38,229 nucleotides of DNA from JAKPQD01 sp029572965. GTDB lineage: Bacteria; Bacteroidota; Bacteroidia; Bacteroidales; DTGW01. The stretch lies in the NCBI GenBank assembly GCA_035374585.1, contig DAOSPF010000033.1, forward strand, positions 1 through 38,229. Direction: 5' to 3'. Of this stretch, positions 16,184 to 24,672 are shown one piece after another (the stretch's first letter is position 1; each line of letters begins with the position of its first letter). A program made the position numbers and the translations under genes. A model generated the notes under the pieces. The model saw nothing but the letters and a program-made list of their open reading frames with translations. It did no database searches and had not been told where the DNA came from.

Positions 16184-18022
16184 TTACCATCCGGGATTTT
16201 GGCCAAACTCAGGATAAAGAGTAACATCACTAATTTTTAAAGGCAACCAATAATGTTTGCTTTCAAATGGACGGGTCAATATTACCCTCTCCTTGATATT
16301 GACAGGCTTTCCATCTGCGCCACGGTCAAAATCAAGGGCAGTTTTTTCACGATATTTCTTTTCGCCGGCAATCATCCACCTGCGAAGGTCATTAAACCTG
16401 AAATCTCCTTCAAAAGAAAGCTCAACGGCACGCTCGCGGATTATTTCGCCCATAAATTTATCTTTATCGCTGACATATTTAGCAGCAACAGCTCCTGCCC
16501 CACAGCGGGTCCTCACTTTGTTAAATGCTTCTTCGGCTGTAATATAACCAGGGTAGCTGCTGGTAGCAGAACCATATCCCTGCAATACAGCTTCGGCATA
16601 CATCAAATAAACATCGGCCAAACGCATATAAGACAAATGCATGTAATTGTTCGAATAACCATCTATATCATTGGCAGACATTGGGGTAAGCTTGCGGATT
16701 AAATAACCTGTTCGGCCTGAACCCTGGTTATTGCGGCTTGCCCCTCCGTTATACAACGATGCATAACGGTATTTTTCCTTATCTGCCGAAGCTGAACCTT
16801 TTATAACCTGCTGCCCGTCTGTAACAATATCATTGTAAAACCTTGGATCCCTTCCTGTCCAAGGATCAGCAGGGTTGTACCCTGATTCAGGATCATCAAT
16901 TGGCAACCCATTGGCCATACCATAATTCTCTACATACCTTGCATTAGGCGAAACATATCCTCCGCCAATATTAGCATCGCAGAATATAGCGCTTGGCCCC
17001 CAAGGGCACCCTTTAAACCACGAACTATAAACCGGAGCCTGAAATATGGCTTCAGGATAACCAGGAATAGTACTTCTTCCATCAGTATAGAAAAGCGAAC
17101 TATAGTCAGCAAAGCTTACCAATTTAACCCATGTTTCACCACTATCAACAATCTTGAGCATCTCAGCAAATGCAGCAGCTGCTTTTTTGCAATATTCCGT
17201 ATTGTAAGCTGCATCTCCTCCGGATACTTTATTCATCAAAGGGCTTCCTGCATATAAATAATTCTTGCCCAAATAAGCCAATGCCGTCACTTTGGTAATA
17301 CGTTGTTGGTTTTTACCTAAAGTCCTGCTCCCGGCTTCGGTTTTGTCCCAATCAACCGGCAACAAATCAGCGGCTTCTCTAAAGTCCCTGGCAACACTAT
17401 CGGCTATTTGCTGATAAGGCAACCTGGGAAGGGTCAATTTTTCACTTGAAGATAAAACCTTATTAATATAAGGCAAACCGCCCCAATACGACATAAGTTC
17501 AAAATGAAACCATCCACGGAAAAACAACAACTGGCCTTTAATGATATTTTTCTCTTCCTGAGTGGCATTTTTTAAATTATCAAGATTTGCTAATCCAAGG
17601 TTTGCTTTACGGATAGCATACCAAGCATTGGGCCACAAGTCTTTATCAAAACTTGAGGTGGTACTGGTATTGACCCCATTATTGCCATTGCTCATATTTC
17701 CATCTAAATATGAAATCCAGGCACTGTTAGTCCAACCCCAGTAGTCGCCTTTGTCAAACAAGTCATTGAGCCAGATACCGCCTTCTTTATGAAGGACTTC
17801 ATCCGCCAAAAGCCAGTCACAGGCCCAAACAGTACCAATATAATCAGGGATACAGGCATATATTTCTTCAGTATAACCCTGAAAATTTTCAAAATTTATA
17901 AATGCGTCTGTAGAAGAGATTTCCGATTCTGGAGCCTTATCAAGATACTCTGTACAAGAGAATAGCCCAATAAAAGAAAATAAGACTATGGCTCCAAATA
18001 TTTTATAAATAGTTTTTTTCAT
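16184..18022 (-). CDS. SusD/RagB family nutrient-binding outer-membrane lipoprotein (first copy)
   Basis: A 612-residue SusD homologue. The signal MKKTIYKIFGAIVLFSFIGL ends in a lipobox at Cys23 (FSC), followed by TEYLDKAPESEIS, the classic start of mature SusD proteins. The TPR-like helical fold is indicated by LLFFRGWFHFELMSYWGG, RITKVTALAYLGKNYLYAGSP and, near the end, RERAVELSFEGDFRFNDLRRW. It ends PEFGQNPGW, close to the ending of the second SusD. It probably forms a pedal-bin complex with the SusC encoded 10 nt upstream and binds glycan at the cell surface. The ligand cannot be read from sequence. Confidence 0.93.
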   Translation of the reverse strand: MKKTIYKIFGAIVLFSFIGLFSCTEYLDKAPESEISSTDAFINFENFQGYTEEIYACIPDYIGTVWACDWLLADEVLHKEGGIWLNDLFDKGDYWGWTNSAWISYLDGNMSNGNNGVNTSTTSSFDKDLWPNAWYAIRKANLGLANLDNLKNATQEEKNIIKGQLLFFRGWFHFELMSYWGGLPYINKVLSSSEKLTLPRLPYQQIADSVARDFREAADLLPVDWDKTEAGSRTLGKNQQRITKVTALAYLGKNYLYAGSPLMNKVSGGDAAYNTEYCKKAAAAFAEMLKIVDSGETWVKLVSFADYSSLFYTDGRSTIPGYPEAIFQAPVYSSWFKGCPWGPSAIFCDANIGGGYVSPNARYVENYGMANGLPIDDPESGYNPADPWTGRDPRFYNDIVTDGQQVIKGSASADKEKYRYASLYNGGASRNNQGSGRTGYLIRKLTPMSANDIDGYSNNYMHLSYMRLADVYLMYAEAVLQGYGSATSSYPGYITAEEAFNKVRTRCGAGAVAAKYVSDKDKFMGEIIRERAVELSFEGDFRFNDLRRWMIAGEKKYREKTALDFDRGADGKPVNIKERVILTRPFESKHYWLPLKISDVTLYPEFGQNPGW

Positions 18023-18032
18023 ACTCCCTGGT

Positions 18033-21000
18033 TTATAAAGTTATATTAAGACCTAAGTTAAAACGCCTGACAGTAGGATAAGCAGATGAAGCCCCCATAT
18101 TTACCTCACGGTCATCCGGCATGTGTGTCCACATATATAAGTTGTTCCCGTTGAGGAAAATTTTAAGCGAACTGATCCCAATTTTTTTCAAGGCATCTTT
18201 CCCAAATGTATAAGCTATCTCAACATTTTTCAGACGTAAATAAGATCCATCGTACAAATACGTTGTCCCGGTAAAATCATTATGTGTATTCCACCTTGAC
18301 ATAGGAAATGAAGCATCTGTATTCTGAGGGGTCCAGTACGAACCAATATTATACACCCTGTCGAGATGTTCTGAAAAGTTACTCAAAGAAACATAGCGGT
18401 TAGCATTGTTTACCCCATAAAATTGGAAATATACGCTAAAACCTTTCCATTCAGCACCAATTGTAGCATTATAAGTATTTTGCGGACGTTCGGGATATCC
18501 GTATGGAACCCTGTCGTAACCATCAACAACACCATCTCCGTTAAAATCTATCATATAAAGGTTGCCTGGCAGTTTTTGGGCATCATAGGTATTCAATTTT
18601 GTGCTACTATACAATTCGTCCCAGGTATTATAAAACGTACCATTGACATGAGTCCTGGTCTGGCCTATCTGCTTGCCGGCAGCCTTCAGATAATCATCTT
18701 TCAAAATAGGATCATCGGCTTCAAGAACTTCATCTTTTGAATGTGCCATACTAAAGTTTGCCCACACACGCAATTCGTTGGCAAATATTTTGTTGAACTT
18801 AAGTTCAAACTCGTATCCTCTGACACGGACCTTGCCAAGGTTTGCAGTTGGAGGGGTCCCACCAAAATATGAAGGTACAGCCCGGCTACCACCAGCCAAA
18901 AGTACATCTTTACGAGAATCTTGAAAAACATCTACACTACCTGAAATTAAATCTTTCAGGAATGAAAAGTCCACCCCGAAATTGGTCTTTGTTGTTGTTT
19001 CCCAGTGAATATCAGGGTTCCCAATCTTTGACTCTGTCCACCAGGTATAAGGGCTGGTATTACCAGCCTGAGAACCTAATGGAGAATTGCCCCCATTGGT
19101 CCAGGTGGTCATATATAACCAACGACTGGTTGAGATATTGTCATCCCCTACCTGACCCCATGAAGCTCTTAGTTTTAAAGACTTCAGAAAAGTCAAATTT
19201 TTCATAAAACTTTCTTCACTAATCATCCAGCCTACTGCTCCAGAAGGGAAAAAGGCAAAACGGTTCTCCGGCCCAAATTTTGCAGAGCCATTGTATGCCC
19301 CGTTAAATTCAATAAAATATTTAGATGCATAGTTGTATGTGGTACGGAATACCCAGTCTTCGCGGAAATGGGCAAATTCGCTACCTGTAGCATTCCTGTC
19401 ACGGCTAAACAAACCCATAGCTGTAAAATCATGTTCATCGATTTTCTTAGCATAGTCTATTTGGCCCTGGTAAAACAGTTTTCGGTAATTGTCGCTACCT
19501 GCACCACTCCCATTATTATATGGTGCATCTGTATTGATACTCCATTGAGTAGGCACCCAGTCAAATTGGTTGGTACCCAAATACCTCGAATAGGTAACCT
19601 CACCTGTAACAGGGTTTATATATTTCTGCTGTACATTGCCATTGTCATAAATCCCCCCGACAGTCTTAAATATGTTATCAAATGATATAGATCCTTTTAC
19701 ACTTAACCCGTTGACAAGCATGCTTAAATCTTGTTTTAGCGTAAAATCTGTATTCAACTGGATGGTAGATGTTTTTCTAATACCATTGTTACCCATTGTA
19801 GCCAATGAGTTAACTGTCGATACTTCATAATCTTCCATATATCCCCATGCCCCATCAGAATAACGCGGCAAATAAGCATCTGGCGGGTTACTGTATATAC
19901 TTTGCCAAATACGGTACTCCCATGCATCCTGGTTGTAACAATCTTGTTTTATTCCATAAGAACCTGCTAAATTTGAAGACAACGTGGTTGTTTTTGTTAA
20001 ATAAAAGTCCAGGTTGCCACGTACGTTGGTTCGTTTATAACCATATCCCGGATCGTATGATTTACCATTGTCTATTTTTTTCAAAATATCTGCTTCATTC
20101 AAGAAATCAACCGATGTAAAGTATTTCACATGCGATGTACCTCCGGAAGCATTAATATTAGCACTATACGACATGGCATAGTCTTTAATCAATTCATCAT
20201 TCCAGTCAACGTTTGGATATCGCTCTGCTTCTTCCTGGTTTGCCGGGTTGCGATATTTTTCAAGAATAGCTACTGGGGTATATTCTTCCCATGAAGCCTC
20301 ATTCATAGACACTTCACGAATAATAGCTTCGTTCCGAACAGAAAGAGCATCATACGAATCAGCCTTTGTAGCCAATTTCGAAGGGACTTTCATCGTAGCA
20401 TTAGCTGATACATGAATTTCTGCTTTACCTTCATGTCCTCGTTTTGTGGTAATCAATATTACCCCGTTGGCCCCTTTAACACCATAAACCGCTGTAGCTG
20501 ATGCATCTTTCAATACCGAAATACTTTCAATTGAGCTGATATCAACACTGCTCATTTTACGCTCAATACCATCAACCATTACCAATGGGTCACTGTTGTT
20601 CCATGAGCTCTGGCCACGGATATATATTTTTGGGTCTTCATCACCAGGGGTACCTTTAGTAGCCACCGTAACAACCCCCGGCAAATTACCGGTCAACGCT
20701 GCTCCAACACTCGAAACCCCTCCAGTTTTTTGAAGTGTTTCTCCTTTTGTCTGTGTAATGGCCCCTACAACGCTTTCTTTTTTCTGCATCCCGTAACCAA
20801 CCACTACTACATCTTCCAAATTTGTTACGCTGACAGTCATTGCAACATTGACAGTCGTTTTGTCCTTAACATCTACTTCCTGAGGGGTTAACCCGATAAA
20901 TGAAATCTGAAGAATTTGCTCCCCTGACGTTGGAACATTAATCGAAAATTCTCCATTTTGATTTGACACAACTCCTGTTGTTGTCCCCTTAACTACTACT

Positions 21001-21185
21001 GTTGCCCCAACAACCGGCAAGTTGTCCGGATCAACAATCACACCCTTCACTGTTTTGCTATTCTGCGCCTGAAGCATAGATCCATAAAAGATCAACGCAG
21101 AAAACAAGAACATCTTGATCAGCAGCCCACTCTTCAAATACGCTTGAAAAGTTTGATGCCGAAACCTTTTCTTTGTTTTGCTCAT
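18033..21185 (-). CDS. SusC/RagA family TonB-dependent transporter, full length
   Basis: A 1050-residue SusC homologue and the first gene of the locus. A long N-terminus with a signal peptide (cleavage near LQAQ, residue 41) leads into a carboxypeptidase-regulatory-like domain (about 45-120: KGVIVDPDNLPVVGATVVVK). A TonB box follows (DVVVVGYG at about 125-132), then the plug (LVMVDGIERKMSSVDISSI and AVYGVKGANGVILITTKRG) and the C-terminal barrel ending FNLGLNITL. There is no STN domain, so it is not an anti-sigma-coupled transducer. It should import oligosaccharide using TonB energy with the SusD that follows 10 nt later. No clear promoter is seen in the 294 nt upstream, so regulation is likely by an activator encoded elsewhere. 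Confidence 0.94.
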   Translation of the reverse strand: MSKTKKRFRHQTFQAYLKSGLLIKMFLFSALIFYGSMLQAQNSKTVKGVIVDPDNLPVVGATVVVKGTTTGVVSNQNGEFSINVPTSGEQILQISFIGLTPQEVDVKDKTTVNVAMTVSVTNLEDVVVVGYGMQKKESVVGAITQTKGETLQKTGGVSSVGAALTGNLPGVVTVATKGTPGDEDPKIYIRGQSSWNNSDPLVMVDGIERKMSSVDISSIESISVLKDASATAVYGVKGANGVILITTKRGHEGKAEIHVSANATMKVPSKLATKADSYDALSVRNEAIIREVSMNEASWEEYTPVAILEKYRNPANQEEAERYPNVDWNDELIKDYAMSYSANINASGGTSHVKYFTSVDFLNEADILKKIDNGKSYDPGYGYKRTNVRGNLDFYLTKTTTLSSNLAGSYGIKQDCYNQDAWEYRIWQSIYSNPPDAYLPRYSDGAWGYMEDYEVSTVNSLATMGNNGIRKTSTIQLNTDFTLKQDLSMLVNGLSVKGSISFDNIFKTVGGIYDNGNVQQKYINPVTGEVTYSRYLGTNQFDWVPTQWSINTDAPYNNGSGAGSDNYRKLFYQGQIDYAKKIDEHDFTAMGLFSRDRNATGSEFAHFREDWVFRTTYNYASKYFIEFNGAYNGSAKFGPENRFAFFPSGAVGWMISEESFMKNLTFLKSLKLRASWGQVGDDNISTSRWLYMTTWTNGGNSPLGSQAGNTSPYTWWTESKIGNPDIHWETTTKTNFGVDFSFLKDLISGSVDVFQDSRKDVLLAGGSRAVPSYFGGTPPTANLGKVRVRGYEFELKFNKIFANELRVWANFSMAHSKDEVLEADDPILKDDYLKAAGKQIGQTRTHVNGTFYNTWDELYSSTKLNTYDAQKLPGNLYMIDFNGDGVVDGYDRVPYGYPERPQNTYNATIGAEWKGFSVYFQFYGVNNANRYVSLSNFSEHLDRVYNIGSYWTPQNTDASFPMSRWNTHNDFTGTTYLYDGSYLRLKNVEIAYTFGKDALKKIGISSLKIFLNGNNLYMWTHMPDDREVNMGASSAYPTVRRFNLGLNITL

Positions 21186-21479
21186 ACGTTTAGTTAATTA
21201 AAATAGTTAGTAATAAAAAATATAATAGGTGGTAATTACACAACGAAAATAATCCTGTCAAAAATCAACAGCTTTAAAAAAGGCTTTAAAAAATGTTTCA
21301 TTTACACTTATTTTCTGACTATTTACAATTTTTAGACAAAACATGAACGATTTTTTAAAATGGCGCAACGACAGGCTTAATGCGACATGTATTAAACGTT
21401 TGAAAATAAATCATTTAACAGAAAAATGCTTAAAATCAGTAGTTAATACTATTTCGGTTTAGAATTTGATGCGGTTAGT
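21186..21479. other. Intergenic leader region of the PUL
   Basis: About 290 nt between the first susC and the ruvC terminator. It should hold the PUL promoter, but I find no exact TAnnTTTG box with a TTTG 19-21 nt before it. The nearest is TATTTTCG (minus strand, 21244-21251), one mismatch from consensus and without a partner. A short direct repeat TTTAAAGC occurs twice around 21270-21290. A plus-strand frame of 39 codons at 21343 has no support. Confidence 0.4.
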
Positions 21480-21520
21480 AAAAAAAAACTCCACCAGCAT
21501 CATATAGACCTGACGGAGTT
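21480..21520 (-). terminator. Rho-independent terminator downstream of ruvC
   Basis: On the minus strand AACTCCGTCAG pairs with CTGGTGGAGTT over 11 positions (two as G-U pairs), followed by a run of eight or more U (A-run at 21480-21488 on the plus strand). It lies about 147 nt after the ruvC stop and would end the five-gene operon before the PUL promoter region. Confidence 0.75.
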
Positions 21521-21536
21521 ATAATCATCTTTAGAT

Positions 21537-21562
21537 CTGACAGTACTTGCAATGCCTGTCAG
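21537..21562. repeat. Short inverted repeat between ruvC and its terminator
   Basis: CTGACAG (21537-21543) and CTGTCAG (21556-21562) are exact reverse complements with a 12-nt spacer. The structure stands just before the terminator on the ruvC transcript. Its function, if any, is unknown. Confidence 0.3.
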
Positions 21563-21666
21563 CATTCAAACTTAACAACATTGAGGACACCAATATTGAG
21601 GTTACTTCTATCCCTCCAATGGCAATTCTTTTACAACTTATCCCTTTTCAAACAATAGCAGAGAGG

Positions 21667-22227
21667 CTATTTCTTTATCCTTTCAGGATTATCAGCAAGA
21701 AATTGCTTCCAGCTCTTGGCTTTAGAGCCTACTGCACCTTCTATCATCCCATTTTGATAGTAATGGCAGATAGCTGCCGCCAAACCATCAGTAGCATCAA
21801 GGTCTTGAGGTAGAGTTTTTAAATTAAGCATTTTCTGCAACATTGAAGCGACTTGTTCCTTGGAGGCATCGCCATTACCGGTAATGGCAAGCTTTATTTT
21901 TCGGGGGGCATATTCTGTTATCGGCAAACGTCTGAATAACGCAGCCGCTATTGCTGTACCCTGTGCCCGTCCAAGTTTTAACATCGACTGTACGTTTTTA
22001 CCAAAGAAAGGAGCTTCTATAGCCAACTCTGTGACTTGGTAATGGTCTATTAACTCAAGGGTTTTGTCGAAAATTATCTGAAGTTTTCTATATATATCTT
22101 TCTCTTTCGAAAGGTTAATGACATCTATAATAAGCAAAACAGGAGATTTCCCATCGCTTGTAATTATCCCAAACCCAGTGATGTTGGTTCCCGGGTCAAC
22201 GCCAAGTATAACTCGTTTTTTTACCAC
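21667..22227 (-). CDS. ruvC: Holliday junction resolvase RuvC
   Basis: A 186-residue RuvC, the endonuclease that cuts Holliday junctions after RuvAB branch migration in the cytoplasm. The RNase H-like active site is complete: Asp11 in ILGVDPGTNITGFG, Glu71 in LAIEAPFFGKN, and Asp144/Asp147 in DATDGLAAAICHYY, corresponding to Asp7, Glu66, Asp138 and Asp141 of E. coli. The ARPLGRAQG-like helix is present as MLKLGRAQGTAIAAA. It is the last gene of a five-gene operon, 45 nt after the oxidoreductase gene, and is followed by a hairpin terminator. Identification is firm. Confidence 0.96.
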   Translation of the reverse strand: MVKKRVILGVDPGTNITGFGIITSDGKSPVLLIIDVINLSKEKDIYRKLQIIFDKTLELIDHYQVTELAIEAPFFGKNVQSMLKLGRAQGTAIAAALFRRLPITEYAPRKIKLAITGNGDASKEQVASMLQKMLNLKTLPQDLDATDGLAAAICHYYQNGMIEGAVGSKAKSWKQFLADNPERIKK

Positions 22228-22272
22228 ACTTTACATTGTTTACAGGCTCGTAATATCAACATTTGCAATATT

Positions 22273-23244
22273 TCAATAATGCAACCCAATCCTTTCCCTC
22301 ACATCATCGAGCATTTCCATCAATGATATGCTAAACGACAAAGGCAGCAGGGCACTTTCTTTTCGCCCGGTCAAAAGACAATTGGTCACTTCCTGGGCTT
22401 CATATTCATAACCAAACCCTTTAACATCAAACTTAAATACGGTTTCAGCACCGTCATTCATCGTAAGGGTCAAATACGAAGGACAATGCCACATCCTGTG
22501 CATCTTTATCCTTCCTTTTGTACCGCATATATCAGTTTCAACAGGGGTATTAGCCATAAATGTTGAACATAACGAAGCTGTAGCCCCATTTTTATATGTA
22601 AAACCAGCAACCCATGATTCATCAACTCCTGTTTCGCCTATCACAGCTGATGTTACAATATTTTCGGGCTTACCTAACAGTTGCAATGTGAGAAATACCG
22701 GGTAGATGCCAATATCTAACAAGCTGCCCCCTCCAAGTTTTTTATTAAACAAACGCCATTCCTTGTCATATACCGCCTGGTAACCAAAATCAGATTTTAT
22801 CTGCAATATATCACCAATTACCCGCTCGGCAATAAGATGTTCAACTTTTAAAAATGTAGGTAAAAAACGCGTCCAGATAGCCTCCATCAGAAATATGTCT
22901 TTCTCACGAGCCTTATCCACCATAGCCTGCACTTCTTGTCCATTCATTGCAAAAGGTTTCTCGCACAGTACCGCTTTGCCTGCATTTAAACTGGCAATAG
23001 TATTCTCAGCATGCATAACATGGGGCGTGGCAATATATACAACATCAACATTTGCATCTTGAAGCATTTCTTCGTAGGAACCATAAGCCTTTTCAGCTTT
23101 ATATTTTACCCGAAATTCCTCAGCTTTGTCCTTTTCACGCGAAGCTACTCCGTAAAGCTTCGCATTGCAGACAAATTGCAAATCATGGGCAAATTTCTCA
23201 GCTATCCGGCCCAATCCAATAATACCCCAGTTGATTGTTCCCAT
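22273..23244 (-). CDS. Gfo/Idh/MocA family NAD(P)-dependent oxidoreductase
   Basis: A 323-residue cytoplasmic dehydrogenase. The N-terminal Rossmann fold shows GIIGLGRIAEKFA (nucleotide-binding glycines at about 7-12) and the family motif CEKPFA (Glu95-Lys96-Pro97). The C-terminal alpha/beta domain has GGGSLLDIGIYPVFL, whose Asp-x-Gly-x-Tyr pattern holds catalytic positions. The overall pattern resembles the sugar or trans-dihydrodiol dehydrogenase subgroup; the actual substrate cannot be named. It lies 32 nt after the thioredoxin gene and 45 nt before ruvC, in the same operon, and has no obvious functional link to either. Confidence 0.9.
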   Translation of the reverse strand: MGTINWGIIGLGRIAEKFAHDLQFVCNAKLYGVASREKDKAEEFRVKYKAEKAYGSYEEMLQDANVDVVYIATPHVMHAENTIASLNAGKAVLCEKPFAMNGQEVQAMVDKAREKDIFLMEAIWTRFLPTFLKVEHLIAERVIGDILQIKSDFGYQAVYDKEWRLFNKKLGGGSLLDIGIYPVFLTLQLLGKPENIVTSAVIGETGVDESWVAGFTYKNGATASLCSTFMANTPVETDICGTKGRIKMHRMWHCPSYLTLTMNDGAETVFKFDVKGFGYEYEAQEVTNCLLTGRKESALLPLSFSISLMEMLDDVRERIGLHY

Positions 23245-23276
23245 AATAAATTGTGTTTAAGTATTTCTTTTGCCTT

Positions 23277-24672
23277 TTACAAATCCCCTCTTGATCGCAT
23301 GATTTTAAACAACTCCAGTTCAATATTTTCTGTAGGCCCTTTTGCTGGAGATAAAATAAGCTTACCATCAGGCCCAATAAGGTAATAAACAGGAAAGCCC
23401 CTTATATCATATTGTTTAATAACCTCCGGCTGGTTGCCATAATGAAGAAACAACCAACGGTAATCACTTTTTTTTACAAAATTTGCCAAATCTTCAACAC
23501 TACCGTCTGCTATAACGCTAATTATAGTAATTTTTCCGGCAAATCTTTCAGACAACTTTTTTAACAAATCATATTCTTTAAAACAAGCATAACTATTGCA
23601 CGAGCAAAAATTCAAATATACATATTTCCCTTTAAAATCAGCAAGTTCATGCCTCTTCCCAGCAATATCATACAGTGCAAAAGACGGAGGTGCATAATCA
23701 GGCATCAAACGTGTTATTTTACTCCTAATCTGAAGCGCATACTGTTTGTGCAAAGGCAATTTTGTACGTGTAATTAATGTGTCTAAAACAGCAAGGATAC
23801 CTGACCTCGAAAAGTTTGTAGAATAAAACTCGTCATGCAGGTTTTTCAAAATTACAAGTTCTCTTAAAGTGTCCGATTTCAAATCATTTATCCCAGCCAA
23901 AGTTAGTTGCAAGCTATCAAAACTTTTATAAGTATTTATATCTTCAAAAATCTTTTTTGTTACTTTCCCTCTGCCCATATACACAAAAAATTTGGCATAC
24001 AAAAAGTTAAATAATTGCCAATAGGCAGTATTATTATATAAAACTGGTTTATTTTCAAAGTATGTACCTGCTACAACCCTCGACTTTTGAACCATACCTA
24101 TGGCCATTAAATATCCTATCCTATAATTGCAATATTCTTTTACATACTCATCTTTAATAGTATCAACCATAGCAGAAAGAACATTTAATGCCGAATCCAG
24201 AAGCGGGTTTTTTCGTACAGGCCTGACATTGGCAGAAAGCGACCGAAAAAAAGGTGCATATTTAAAATCAAACTCCGCTATCTGCCGATTAACCCCTTCG
24301 TGGTTTGGATAAATCCCAAAAGGAAGCTCAACAGGCTCAAAAAAAGGATTGAGCTTATCCTGCATAGTTTTCTCAATCTTTTTGGGCAGGATAATCCGAT
24401 AATGTTTGCCAGGTACCAAATAAATATAACATTTATATATACCTAAATATGAATATATTTCTTTAGGCTCACAATCGTTAATCTCTACTCTGAAATAGCC
24501 GGTATCATCAACAGCTGCATAAGCTATCAAACTGTCCTTCCCGGTAAAAGGGTCTGCAGAAGTGAAAAAATCAACTCGAGTATGGGCATACTCGATATTT
24601 ACCCCTTCAATAATACTTTTAGAAAAGGTGTTTAAACAAAAAAAAAAGAAAAAGTAAGGCCAAACTACGCAT
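23277..24672 (-). CDS. TlpA-like thioredoxin-fold envelope protein, frameshifted in its signal peptide
   Basis: A protein of about 460 residues in the style of Bacteroidota TlpA/AhpC-family proteins: an N-terminal domain with a DUF4369-like look, a helical middle, and a C-terminal thioredoxin domain (from PPSFALYDIAGKRHELADFKG), with cis-Pro in RGFPVYYLIGPDGKL. The intact reading frame has no ATG near its 5' end; it opens from a TTG at 24530 at the earliest plausible internal start. An ATG at 24672 (or 24675), overlapping the upstream TGA, encodes a perfect signal peptide start MRSLALLFLFF but runs out of frame after a run of ten T (plus strand A10, 24638-24647). Removing one T joins it to CLNTFSKSIIEGVNIEY and the rest. 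So this is one gene with a +1 base in the tract: phase variation, slippage-dependent expression or a sequence error. The redox motif is also odd: CSCNSYAC replaces WxxWCxxC. Confidence 0.75.
24638..24647. repeat. A10/T10 homopolymer tract inside a coding sequence
   Basis: Ten consecutive A on the plus strand, followed by G and five more A, read as T5-C-T10 in the coding direction. The tract lies about 9 codons into the thioredoxin gene, in the signal peptide. Nine T would restore one continuous frame. Confidence 0.9.

Noticed and set aside
20..21185. HTCS, SusR or ECF-sigma regulator of the PUL
   Set aside because: No such gene is present in the window, and neither SusC has an STN domain. 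The PAS-LuxR and NarL-type regulators are more than 10 kb away with no visible link.
21186..21300. TATTTTCG as the promoter of the first susC
   Set aside because: One mismatch in the -7 box and no TTTG at the right distance; too weak to list as a promoter.
21343..21462. 39-codon plus-strand frame in the PUL leader region
   Set aside because: Very short, A/T-rich composition, no promoter box and no recognisable features.
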